From Desulfobacula sp964636495 (GTDB lineage: Bacteria; Desulfobacterota; Desulfobacteria; Desulfobacterales; Desulfobacteraceae): a DNA stretch of 64,000 nt. Where the stretch lies: NCBI GenBank assembly GCA_964636495.1, contig CAZWSL010000007.1, positions 1 through 64,000 of the forward strand, in the 5' to 3' direction. The notes beneath the pieces were generated by a model, which was given only the letters and a program-made list of their open reading frames with translations, was not told the origin of the DNA and ran no database searches. Each line of letters opens with the position of its first letter. The first letter of the stretch is position 1. This document shows positions 16,810 through 24,882 of the stretch, in pieces. A program made the position numbers and the translations under genes.

Positions 16810-17166
16810 ATGGGACCCAGAAAAGAAAAAATAGAAGCGCTTGCAAAAAAGATGGAAGCGCTTGGTATCAGGAGAGAGGATATTGAATTTAAATTTATCA
16901 GGGCTTCGGGAAGAGGCGGGCAGAAAGTTAATAAATCCTCATCTGCGGTTTTTGTAAAGCATCTGCCAACCGGTTTGAGTGTAAAATATGGTAAAGAGCG
17001 TTCCCAGCATTTAAATAAATTTTTAGCGCAGCGTCTTCTGGTTGAAAAAATTGAGGGAAAAAAGAGTGGAGCGGATAGGGGAAAGTTAAAAAAAATAGAA
17101 AAAATAAGAAAACAGAAACTGAGAAGAAAAAGAAAAACAAGAAAAAAACTTCTTAAAAACAGATAG
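16810..17166 (+). CDS. Release-factor-like GGQ protein (peptidyl-tRNA hydrolase domain)
   Basis: The 118-residue protein carries the release-factor motif ASGRGGQKVNKSSSAV (GGQ at residues 36-38), which enters the ribosomal peptidyl-transferase centre to hydrolyse peptidyl-tRNA. LPTGLSVKYGKERSQHLNKF continues the RF-1 domain. There is no codon-recognition domain. The last 35 residues are Lys/Arg-rich (RKQKLRRKRKTRKKLLK), like the ribosome-binding tails of ArfB and of the mitochondrial C12orf65-type factors; the sequence resembles the latter more. A role in rescuing stalled ribosomes is inferred. It precedes leuS by 155 bp. Confidence 0.85.
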   Translation: MGPRKEKIEALAKKMEALGIRREDIEFKFIRASGRGGQKVNKSSSAVFVKHLPTGLSVKYGKERSQHLNKFLAQRLLVEKIEGKKSGADRGKLKKIEKIRKQKLRRKRKTRKKLLKNR

Positions 17167-17321
17167 GTTCCATTATGAATCCTGCTGTCTTTGTACGGGC
17201 AGGTCCTCTTTGAGATTTAACGCGGGAGACTGCTGTTTTTAAGAAGTTTTTTTGATTTTCTTGCTATTTGGACTTTATTGTGGCATTTATAAAACCTCAA
17301 ATTAAAAAAGGAGTAATATGA

Positions 17322-19925
17322 ATGGAACAGCACTACCAGCCTAAGGCAGTAGAGCCCAAATGGCAGGCTTACTGGAAAGAAAATAATTCTTTTAAGGTTA
17401 AAGAAGATACATCAAAGGAAAAATATTATCTGCTGGAAATGTTTCCATATCCATCAGGTAAAATACATATCGGGCATGTGAGAAATTATACTATTGGTGA
17501 TGTTGTTGTCAGGTATAAGAGTATGAAAGGCTTTAATGTTATTCATCCCATGGGTTGGGATGCATTTGGCATGCCTGCTGAAAATGCTGCCATTGATAAC
17601 AATACCCACCCTGCTTCATGGACATATGAAAATATCAGTTATATGCGTGAACAGCTTAAAAAAATGGGTTTTTCCTATGACTGGGACCGTGAAATCGCAA
17701 CCTGTCATCCAGGGTATTATAAGTGGGAACAGTGGCTTTTTATTAAAATGCTTGAAAAGAAAATGGCATATCGAAAAGAGTCTTATGTCAACTGGTGTGA
17801 AAAGTGTCAGACTGTTCTTGCCAATGAGCAAGTAGAGCAGGACAAATGCTGGAGATGTTCAAAAAATGTACAGCAAAAAAAATTGTGGCAGTGGTTTTTT
17901 AAAATAACAGACTTTGCCCAGGATTTGCTTGTACACTGTGATAAACTGCCCGGATGGCCGGATAAAGTTACTGTGATGCAGAAAAACTGGATTGGCAGAA
18001 GTGTGGGGTCTGAGCTGAAATTTCCAATTCATGGCAGAGACGAGGATATTATTGTTTTTACAACAAGACCTGATACTGTGTTCGGAGCCACATTCATGTG
18101 TCTTGCTCCTGAGCACCCGCTGGTTGAAACTTTATCCAGCGGAAGTGAGTATGAAGAGGAAGTAAAGGGATTTGTAGAAAAAATATCCAACCAGGACAGA
18201 TCTGCAGAAGGGCTTGAAAAATATGAGAAAGAGGGAGTATTTACAGGTGTATACTGCATAAATCCGGCGACCGGAAAAAAAATTCCTGTCTATACTGCTA
18301 ATTTTGTTTTAATGGAATATGGAACCGGTGCAATCATGTCTGTTCCATCAGGAGATCAGAGGGATTTTGATTTTGCACGCAAATATGATCTTGAAATTAT
18401 TCCAGTGGTGCAGCCTGAAGGAGAAGAACTTGACGGCAGGACAATGAAAGAGGCGTATACAGGTGAAGGCATCATAATAAATTCCGGTGAATTCAATGGC
18501 CTGAACAGCAAAGATGCTATTGATATCATTACAGACTGGCTGGAAAAAAAGGGAAAAGGGAGAAAAACAGTCTCTTTTAGATTACGGGACTGGGGAATAT
18601 CAAGGCAGAGATACTGGGGGACTCCCATTCCTGTTATCCATTGTCCGGACTGTGGCGTTGTTCCGGTCTCTGAAAGTGAGCTTCCCATAAAACTTCCGGA
18701 AAATGTGAAACTTCCGGAAATGGGCGGTTCACCTCTTCCGCAGCTTGAATATTTTAAAAAAGCAGACTGTCCCGCCTGTGGAAGAGAAGATGCAAAAAGA
18801 GATACAGATACCATGGACACCTTTGTTGAATCATCCTGGTACTATCTTAGATACTGCTCTCCAAGGTATGATGAGGGCATGTTTGATGCTGATGCCGTAA
18901 AATACTGGGCTCCGGTGGATCAGTATATAGGCGGGGTGGAGCATGCAGTGCTTCACTTACTGTATTCAAGATATTTTATGAGGGTGTTGAACACTCTCGG
19001 GATGATAGATTTCAAAGAACCTTTTACAAGGCTTTTAACCCAGGGTATGGTCTGCAAAGAGACCATGTCCTGTCCTGAACATGGATATCTTTTTCCTGAA
19101 CAGGCCGTAAAAAATGATAACGGTTCTTATCGCTGTATAGCGTGCAGCAGTGATGTTGAAGTGGGCAGAGTGATTAAAATGTCCAAATCTAAAAAGAATG
19201 TTGTTGACCCCAATGAACTGCTTGAGAAATACGGTGCTGATGTAACACGCCTGTTCTGCCTTTTTGCAGCTCCTCCTGAAAGGGATCTTGAGTGGAATGA
19301 GGATGGTGTTGAAGGCAGTAACAGATTTATAAACAGAGTATGGCGCCTTGTAATAGAATTCATTTCTAAAAATGGTGGTTACCAGCCATACAGAGGTCCA
19401 GCCGGAGATCTTGCATCAGCCCAGGCAAAAGAGTTATATATCAAAGCAAACCAGACTATTAAGAAAGTTACGGATGATATTGAGCAGAGTTTTCATTTCA
19501 ACACTGCCATTTCTGCTGTAATGGAACTTGTAAACAGTTTATATGCAGTTGACATGGACTCTGCAGATGATGAACAGAAAAAAGTGGTGCTGTTCTGCAT
19601 TGAGAATATTATTCTGCTGTTATCACCCATTACCCCCCATTTCAGTGAAGAACTTTTTCAGAGAATGGGAAATAGGGGGTCTGTTCTTGAGCAGCCCTGG
19701 CCTGAATATAGAAAAGACAGCCTGACAGCAGATGAGATTCTTGTTGTTGTACAGGTAAATGGAAAACTCAGATCCAAATTTAAAATAGATGCAGAGAGTG
19801 ATGAGGATTTGATTAAAGAGAGAGCCCTCAGTGATGAGAAGATTAAAAAATATTCTGAAAATAAAGTGTTAAAAAAAGTTATTGTTATCAGAAAAAAACA
19901 GACACTTGTCAATATTGTGATCTAA
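17322..19925 (+). CDS. leuS: Leucyl-tRNA synthetase
   Basis: The 867-residue protein is full length. It has the HIGH motif as HIGH (residues 49-52), the CP1 editing domain with TTRPDTVFGATF and GTGAIMSVPSGDQRD, zinc-type cysteines around CPDCG and CPACGRED, and KMSKS (619-623). The C-terminal anticodon-binding and UNE-like domains follow. AAGGAG is 8 nt before the ATG. lptE follows 1 bp after the stop, a gene order known from other proteobacteria. Confidence 0.98.
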   Translation: MEQHYQPKAVEPKWQAYWKENNSFKVKEDTSKEKYYLLEMFPYPSGKIHIGHVRNYTIGDVVVRYKSMKGFNVIHPMGWDAFGMPAENAAIDNNTHPASWTYENISYMREQLKKMGFSYDWDREIATCHPGYYKWEQWLFIKMLEKKMAYRKESYVNWCEKCQTVLANEQVEQDKCWRCSKNVQQKKLWQWFFKITDFAQDLLVHCDKLPGWPDKVTVMQKNWIGRSVGSELKFPIHGRDEDIIVFTTRPDTVFGATFMCLAPEHPLVETLSSGSEYEEEVKGFVEKISNQDRSAEGLEKYEKEGVFTGVYCINPATGKKIPVYTANFVLMEYGTGAIMSVPSGDQRDFDFARKYDLEIIPVVQPEGEELDGRTMKEAYTGEGIIINSGEFNGLNSKDAIDIITDWLEKKGKGRKTVSFRLRDWGISRQRYWGTPIPVIHCPDCGVVPVSESELPIKLPENVKLPEMGGSPLPQLEYFKKADCPACGREDAKRDTDTMDTFVESSWYYLRYCSPRYDEGMFDADAVKYWAPVDQYIGGVEHAVLHLLYSRYFMRVLNTLGMIDFKEPFTRLLTQGMVCKETMSCPEHGYLFPEQAVKNDNGSYRCIACSSDVEVGRVIKMSKSKKNVVDPNELLEKYGADVTRLFCLFAAPPERDLEWNEDGVEGSNRFINRVWRLVIEFISKNGGYQPYRGPAGDLASAQAKELYIKANQTIKKVTDDIEQSFHFNTAISAVMELVNSLYAVDMDSADDEQKKVVLFCIENIILLLSPITPHFSEELFQRMGNRGSVLEQPWPEYRKDSLTADEILVVVQVNGKLRSKFKIDAESDEDLIKERALSDEKIKKYSENKVLKKVIVIRKKQTLVNIVI

Positions 19926-19926
19926 T

Positions 19927-20442
19927 ATGAAAATTTTAAATCTGAAACCTGTCATATTTCTTCTGCTTCTGCTTCTGCCTGCATCATGCACTTATCAATT
20001 TGAGAGCGGCGGCCTGATTAATGGTGATATATCCGGTGTTGCTGTTCATATTATTGATAATGATACTCAAGAGAAAGGTGCAGGTTTCGCTCTTACCAAT
20101 GCCTTTATCCAGGAGATCATGGGGAAAACAGATACCACCGTTGTGAAGGATAGAGGATCTGATGCTGTACTGAAAGGAAAAATCAATTCAATTACATTTG
20201 CAGCTGTTTCAAGATCAACCACTGAATCTGTTTTAGAGAGAAGGGTTACAGCAAATGTTGATATGCAGCTGATCGACAGCAGTGGAGAGATAATCTGGGC
20301 AGTTAATGATTTTACCTGCAGTGAAGCGTATCTGATATCTGAAAGCAAACTTGAAGATGAGAGTAATAAAAAAGCTGCTGTGGATAAGATATCAAAACGT
20401 ATTGCTGAAAGATTAACAAGCCGGATGCTGAATAAATTTTGA
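19927..20442 (+). CDS. lptE: LPS-assembly lipoprotein LptE
   Basis: LptE plugs the LptD outer-membrane barrel and helps insert lipopolysaccharide. The 171-residue protein has a lipoprotein signal peptide ending LLPASC (lipidated C21), then CTYQFESG, which resembles the typical start of mature LptE. The rest matches LptE in size and in its alternating strands and helix (TNAFIQEIMG, RVTANVDMQLIDSSGEIIW). Its position right after leuS supports the call. A strong terminator follows. Confidence 0.85.
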   Translation: MKILNLKPVIFLLLLLLPASCTYQFESGGLINGDISGVAVHIIDNDTQEKGAGFALTNAFIQEIMGKTDTTVVKDRGSDAVLKGKINSITFAAVSRSTTESVLERRVTANVDMQLIDSSGEIIWAVNDFTCSEAYLISESKLEDESNKKAAVDKISKRIAERLTSRMLNKF

Positions 20443-20447
20443 GTAAA

Positions 20448-20494
20448 AATGTAAAAGAGGATCTGTATTTAAACAGATCCTCTTTTACATTTTC
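20448..20494 (+). terminator. Rho-independent terminator after leuS-lptE
   Basis: An 18-bp perfect stem (left arm 20448-20465, right arm 20474-20491) with loop TATTTAAA starts 6 bp after the lptE stop. The right arm is rich in T and is followed by TTT. The stem is also flanked by A on the left, so it could work for transcripts from rpsT coming the other way. Confidence 0.85.
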
Positions 20495-20656
20495 AGAGAC
20501 TTTCTTTAAAATATCAGGGCCTTGAGTTGTCAAGGAAAGTACAGTGTGTTTCTACTGATTGTGTATAAGGTTTTTGTCACGGTTGTGAATCCGGAAACTC
20601 ATATTGATTAAAAAACCATAAAGATAATATAAGCGCAGGAAAAAGCTGTACTGATA

Positions 20657-20911
20657 TTAAGTGTTCATGAATTTAAATAATCTTGAAATTTTTCTGGAAG
20701 CCGTTTTTTTATGTATAATTCCTTTTTTAGCAGCCTTGTGAATTGCAGACTGATTTTTTCTCATAAGCTCATCCTGATTATCACTGTTGGCTTCTTTTGC
20801 AGCCTTAAGTTTTTTTTCAAGGTTTTTCAGTACGGTTTTTGCAGATTTGTTTCTAAGTCTTCTTACCTGACTCTGTTTTGCACGCTTTTTAGCAGATTTA
20901 TGGTTAGCCAA
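20657..20911 (-). CDS. rpsT: 30S ribosomal protein S20
   Basis: The 84-residue protein is strongly basic and matches S20 throughout (ANHKSAKKRAKQSQVRRLRN, KKGIIHKKTASRKISRL). It binds 16S rRNA early in 30S assembly. The initiation codon is TTG at 20911, with AAGGAG 10 nt upstream; no ATG fits. E. coli rpsT also starts with UUG, which takes part in its translational autocontrol, so the rare start is probably functional. The gene is on its own transcript, divergent from murJ. Confidence 0.97.
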   Translation of the reverse strand: MANHKSAKKRAKQSQVRRLRNKSAKTVLKNLEKKLKAAKEANSDNQDELMRKNQSAIHKAAKKGIIHKKTASRKISRLFKFMNT

Positions 20912-20976
20912 CTTGGTGTAACTCCTTATATAAGTGTATATAATTTAAAAATTTAACTGTTATTTAAAAACGACAA

Positions 20977-21003
20977 ATTATATGATTTGTTGTTTCTTGT
21001 CAA
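20977..21003 (-). promoter_or_regulatory. rpsT promoter
   Basis: Read on the minus strand, TTGACA (21003-20998) and TATAAT (20982-20977) are both perfect sigma-70 boxes. The spacer is 15 bp, shorter than usual, though the overlapping TCTTGA box would give 17. It lies 66 bp upstream of the rpsT start. Confidence 0.65.
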
Positions 21004-21012
21004 GAAAAACTT

Positions 21013-22554
21013 ATGATAAAAGCATTAAAAACAACTGCACTGATAAGCTTTTTAACGTTTATAAGCCGGCTGCTTGGCCTTATGAGAGATGTGCTGATTG
21101 CAATCTGTTTCGGAGTTTCTTCCCAGAGTGATGCTTTTTTTATTGCCTTCAGACCTTTTGATCTTGTGCGCAAGCTTTTTTCCGAGGGGATTTTAAATAT
21201 TTCATTTATACCGGTTTTTACAAAAACCCTTGTAAATGACGGCAGAGCAAAAGCGGTTTCTCTCTTTTTCTCTTTTTTCTGTTTTCTTACTTTTGCAGGA
21301 ACGATTATCGTGCTTTTCAGCATTGTATCTGCCCCTCTTATTGTTAAAATGATTGCTCCCGGTTTTATTGAATTTCCATACAAATTACAGTTAACCACTG
21401 TTTTATTTAAAATTATGCTTCCATATCTGTGGATAATTTTAATAAGCTCTATCTGCATGGGTGTATTAAACGCATTTGGCAACTTTGCAGTTCCAGCCCT
21501 TACCCCGGTGATATTCAATCTTGTCATTATTGTATTTACTGTCACTGTGTCAAACTATTTTGATATTCCTGTAACAGGTCTTGCTTTAGGCGTTACAGCC
21601 GGCGGAATTATTCAGCTTGCAGTGCAGATCCCTTATATCATTCGTCTTGGCATATTTAACATCTCTCTGTTTGCTTTTTTTCATCCGGGTGTGGCTAAAA
21701 TAATAAAGATCATGATTCCCTCCATGATTGGTGCTGCAGCTTACCAGATAAATATCATGACAGCCTCTTTTTTTGCTTCAAAACTTGAAGAGGGAAGTGT
21801 CTCTTTTTTATATTATGCAGACCGGCTGGTGCAGTTTCCCCTGGCTCTTTTTGCTGTCTCAACTGCCATGGTCCTGTTACCGCAACTCTCAGAACAAGCT
21901 GCCAGAAAGCAGATAGATGAGATTGCCGATCTGTTTTCCAGTGCCGTTAACCTTGTGTTTTTTATTACAATTCCTGCAATGGCTGGATTAATGGCTCTGG
22001 ATGAACAGATTGTTTCTCTTTTATTTGGATACGGGGTCTTTGAACCTTCGGCAGTCCATCAGACTAAAGCGTGTCTTTTTTTCCTCTCCATGGGGCTTTG
22101 GGCATTTACAGGCGGCAGGTTGTTTGTCACTTTATATTATTCCCTCTCCAATATTAAAGTGCCGTTTTATTCAGGCATTATTACAATTGGACTCAATTTG
22201 ATTTTCTGCTTTCTGTTTATGCACAGTTTAGGTTTAAAAGGAGTTGTTTTATCAGTTTCTTTATCTGCTTCCATCGGGTTTATAATTTTATTAATCTATT
22301 TGCCCGGAGCGATAAAAATTAATAAAAATAAAATCATTGTTTCTGCTTGCAGATCACTTTTTTTATCTGTTATAATGTTTTTCATCGTACAGCAGGCGGC
22401 AGGTTTTATACCATTGAAGAGTGATGATCCGTTCTGGTTTGGAGCAGGCGTTCTTATCTGTATCTGTTTTGGAGTTTTATTTTATTTTAGTGTGAACTAT
22501 CTTATTTCAAGCCCTGAACTTAAGATACTGAGAAAAGGCTTTAAAAAACAATAA
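21013..22554 (+). CDS. murJ: Lipid II flippase MurJ
   Basis: MurJ flips lipid II across the inner membrane for peptidoglycan synthesis. The 513-residue protein has about 14 hydrophobic helices and the family signatures SRLLGLMRDVLIA near the N-terminus, SDAFFIAFRPFDLVRKLFSEG, and YYADRLVQFPLALF with VSTAMVLLPQLS. The length is typical. It heads an operon with an FtsB/DivIC-like protein 2 bp later, a small hypothetical and a LysM protein, all envelope-directed. No clear ribosome site precedes the ATG. Confidence 0.95.
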   Translation: MIKALKTTALISFLTFISRLLGLMRDVLIAICFGVSSQSDAFFIAFRPFDLVRKLFSEGILNISFIPVFTKTLVNDGRAKAVSLFFSFFCFLTFAGTIIVLFSIVSAPLIVKMIAPGFIEFPYKLQLTTVLFKIMLPYLWIILISSICMGVLNAFGNFAVPALTPVIFNLVIIVFTVTVSNYFDIPVTGLALGVTAGGIIQLAVQIPYIIRLGIFNISLFAFFHPGVAKIIKIMIPSMIGAAAYQINIMTASFFASKLEEGSVSFLYYADRLVQFPLALFAVSTAMVLLPQLSEQAARKQIDEIADLFSSAVNLVFFITIPAMAGLMALDEQIVSLLFGYGVFEPSAVHQTKACLFFLSMGLWAFTGGRLFVTLYYSLSNIKVPFYSGIITIGLNLIFCFLFMHSLGLKGVVLSVSLSASIGFIILLIYLPGAIKINKNKIIVSACRSLFLSVIMFFIVQQAAGFIPLKSDDPFWFGAGVLICICFGVLFYFSVNYLISSPELKILRKGFKKQ

Positions 22555-22556
22555 TT

Positions 22557-22856
22557 ATGACAATTCTTGAAAAAACAGGATGCTACCTTTCAATAATAGT
22601 GATTATAGCCCTTCTCATACTTATTGTATTTTCAGAAAAAGGTTTTGTGGATTATACGAATCTGCAGAAGAAAAATAAATCCCTGCAAAATCAGATAATG
22701 AAAGCTGACACTGAAAATCAGAAACTGGAAAATGAGATTATCAGTTTGAAAACAGATATGGAATACATCAAACATATTGCAAAACACGATCATGACATGG
22801 CCCAGAAAGATGAATTGATTTTTAAGGATAAATCCGTCAATAAAGGAAACAGATAA
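22557..22856 (+). CDS. Septum formation initiator (FtsB/DivIC) family protein
   Basis: The 99-residue protein has the FtsB/DivIC plan: a short cytosolic start, one membrane helix (about residues 10-27, LSIIVIIALLILIVFSEKG), then a coiled coil (NLQKKNKSLQNQIMKADTEN) and a short IKHIAKHDHDM segment, which replaces the usual EYIARE motif of the family. It would be a bitopic divisome protein. The stop codon overlaps the next ATG by one base (TAATG), so the two are coupled. Confidence 0.82.
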   Translation: MTILEKTGCYLSIIVIIALLILIVFSEKGFVDYTNLQKKNKSLQNQIMKADTENQKLENEIISLKTDMEYIKHIAKHDHDMAQKDELIFKDKSVNKGNR

Positions 22857-23161
22857 TGAACCAGGATATGAAAACCCTTGAGCTTGCACAGGTCTATGAA
22901 CAACAGGGCTATTATAGAGAAGCCCTGGCAATCTATTATTACCTGGATGACGGAGAGAGTTCATATGAGATAACCCAGGGAATAAAGCGTTTGACAAAAA
23001 AGATTGAACAGAGTGAGTTGAAAGCGGATACCCGTAAAGAACAGTTAAAAAATAAAACCATCAGCGTGCTTATGGAGAAATGGCTGGAGTTGATCATACT
23101 GGAGATGAGACTTGGCACCTTAAAAAAGATAAAAAAAAATTATCATAAAACAAAAGCTTAG
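22856..23161 (+). CDS. Small hypothetical protein with TPR-like start
   Basis: The 101-residue protein begins LELAQVYEQQGYYREALAIY, a good match to one tetratricopeptide unit, then has a charged helical region (LTKKIEQSELKADTRKEQLK) and a second helix ending in a Lys-rich tail. No membrane segment is seen, so it is likely cytosolic. It is translationally coupled to the FtsB-like gene and followed by the LysM gene, so a link to cell-wall or division proteins is suggested by context only. Confidence 0.7.
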   Translation: MNQDMKTLELAQVYEQQGYYREALAIYYYLDDGESSYEITQGIKRLTKKIEQSELKADTRKEQLKNKTISVLMEKWLELIILEMRLGTLKKIKKNYHKTKA

Positions 23162-23209
23162 ACAGGGATGATACAAATATAATATTTAAATCAAAACAGG
23201 AGTTCTGTA

Positions 23210-23890
23210 ATGACATCCAAAAAAAAGCCGGAATCAAAAAATTCATTCAATGAGAGCAGTGTCAGAAAACATAATATTTCCAGAGTTTATAAAAAATTTG
23301 AAACATCGTTTTTTAAAAAAAATGAATTTATTGTTATTATTACTGCAGCCCTGGTTATAACTGCTGTTATATTTTTTCTGTTTTTCAGATCTCCTGACTC
23401 AAAATCCGATATAGATGCACAGAAAGATGCAGGCGTCTCTTTCAACGATTTTGCACAGCGGCTTGAAGCGATTGAACATATTCTGAAAGTGAAAAAGGGT
23501 GTGGAAGCTGATCCTGATCAAATTGAAGAGAGTATGAATCAGATTGAGGATATTGAAAAAAGAGTTGCCCGTATTGAGTCTATCCTTTCAGTAAAACTGG
23601 AGCCATTAACTCAGCGGCTTTCCAGAGCAGAGAAAACTATTTTAAGCCTGAAGAAGGGTGTTTCAAAGGCAATAGTAAATAAAGGACCTGAACCTGAATT
23701 GGATATGGCTGTAAAAACATCTGTGAAAAAAGCTGTGGGAAAAATTCCTGCCTTCCATACGGTACAGAAAAAAGAGACTCTCTACTCCATAAGCAGAAAA
23801 TACAATACCACCATAGCAAAATTGAGGCAGCTGAATAAACTGTCAAAAAATGGAATAATCTATCCTGGTGATAAACTTATGTTAAGATAG
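23210..23890 (+). CDS. Membrane-anchored LysM peptidoglycan-binding protein
   Basis: The 226-residue protein has a basic cytosolic start, a single membrane helix (about residues 44-62), a coiled-coil stalk (about 80-150), and one LysM domain at the C-terminus (FHTVQKKETLYSISRKYNTT through NKLSKNGIIYPGDKLML). LysM binds N-acetylglucosamine in peptidoglycan. This architecture suggests an inner-membrane protein reaching the cell wall. AGGAG lies 7 nt before the ATG. It ends the murJ operon. Confidence 0.88.
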   Translation: MTSKKKPESKNSFNESSVRKHNISRVYKKFETSFFKKNEFIVIITAALVITAVIFFLFFRSPDSKSDIDAQKDAGVSFNDFAQRLEAIEHILKVKKGVEADPDQIEESMNQIEDIEKRVARIESILSVKLEPLTQRLSRAEKTILSLKKGVSKAIVNKGPEPELDMAVKTSVKKAVGKIPAFHTVQKKETLYSISRKYNTTIAKLRQLNKLSKNGIIYPGDKLMLR

Positions 23891-23892
23891 TA

Positions 23893-24025
23893 TGAGACTT
23901 TGCATAACCCCCTCTTTTGCCCGATTGCCACGAAATATGAAAATTATAATCCTCAAATACTCAATTGGTTATAATTTCTATCTTCCTTGCACGATAACAA
24001 AATTGAGCATTATGCAAAGATCTCA
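23893..24025. repeat. Small inverted-repeat element, MITE-like
   Basis: The left end TGAGACTTTGCATAA (23893-23907) is the reverse complement of the right end TTATGCAAAGATCTCA (24010-24025) apart from one extra T. The element is 133 bp and has no coding capacity. GTA occurs immediately outside both ends, a possible 3-bp target duplication. It sits between two convergent genes, 3 bp after the LysM stop codon. It may be a non-autonomous transposon relic, or a weak bidirectional terminator. Confidence 0.5.
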
Positions 24026-24036
24026 GTATATACAGC

Positions 24037-24657
24037 TCATCCTCCTCGGTCCGGGTTAAGGCTCATACTGATGAAATTGTGAATTAAAGCATGTCCATGT
24101 TCAGTGATAAAAGATTCAGGATGAAACTGTACACCAAATGTAGAATGCTCCCTGTGACGGATTCCCATGATTTCTCTCTCTTCAGTCTCTGCAGTGATAA
24201 TAAGCTCTTCAGGCAAGCCATCTTCTGAAACAGCAAGGGAGTGATATCTCATTATTGTAAACGGGCTTTTTATCCCTTTAAAAAGATACTGTCCATCACA
24301 AAAGATTTTTGATGTTTTTCCATGCATGATCTCTGCTGCCTGGATAATTCTGCCCCCAAAGCTGTGTGCAATAACCTGGTGACCAAGGCAGACACCAAGA
24401 ATTGGAGTCAAACCGGAAAATGTATTGACAATATCAATGGAGATACCTGCATTTTCAGGGCGTCCCGGTCCGGGAGAGATGACAATTGCCCCTGGATTCA
24501 CTCTTTTAAGATCATCCACACAGATTTCATCATTACGAAAAACATTTACCCTGGCACCCGTCTCAAGTATATAGTGGACAAGGTTAAAGGTAAAAGAGTC
24601 ATAATTATCTATTACTGCAACCCGTATATTCTTTTTGCTGTTCATGAAGTTATCCAT
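24037..24657 (-). CDS. Glutamine amidotransferase, TrpG/PabA type
   Basis: This 206-residue class I amidotransferase would supply ammonia for anthranilate or 4-amino-4-deoxychorismate synthesis. It has IDNYDSFTFNLVHY at the start, SPGPGRPENAGIS, the nucleophile loop GVCLGHQ (C90) and QFHPES with the catalytic His and Glu. No trpE or pabB is in the window, so whether it serves tryptophan or folate cannot be settled. The start is uncertain: ATG at 24657 or 24645, or TTG at 24663, none with a clear ribosome site. Confidence 0.88.
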   Translation of the reverse strand: MDNFMNSKKNIRVAVIDNYDSFTFNLVHYILETGARVNVFRNDEICVDDLKRVNPGAIVISPGPGRPENAGISIDIVNTFSGLTPILGVCLGHQVIAHSFGGRIIQAAEIMHGKTSKIFCDGQYLFKGIKSPFTIMRYHSLAVSEDGLPEELIITAETEEREIMGIRHREHSTFGVQFHPESFITEHGHALIHNFISMSLNPDRGG

Positions 24658-24680
24658 ACACAATTATGCACAGTTTATAA

Positions 24681-24705
24681 AAACAATGTATATATCACAT
24701 TGTTT
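24681..24705. promoter_or_regulatory. Perfect 9-bp inverted repeat upstream of the trpG/pabA-type gene
   Basis: AAACAATGT (24681-24689) and ACATTGTTT (24697-24705) surround ATATATC. It lies 24 bp upstream of the amidotransferase start, between divergent genes, where an operator would be expected. It could also form a hairpin. No regulator is identified. Confidence 0.35.
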
Positions 24706-24882
24706 CTTATATATCATCACTGAACATTGCATAATCCAGATATTTACCATAATTTTTTTACCCGGGGCCACTATCCGGTCAGCACACGGATTGCTGCTGA
24801 AATAAAAATTCTCTGGTGAGTATTTTGTAAAGATGTGATAAAAGCCAAGAGATACTTTTAATCATATTGTGGATACTGAACC

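Noticed and set aside
21000..21545. 181-codon minus-strand ORF over murJ
   Set aside because: Antisense to a clear MurJ N-terminus; no ribosome site or family match.
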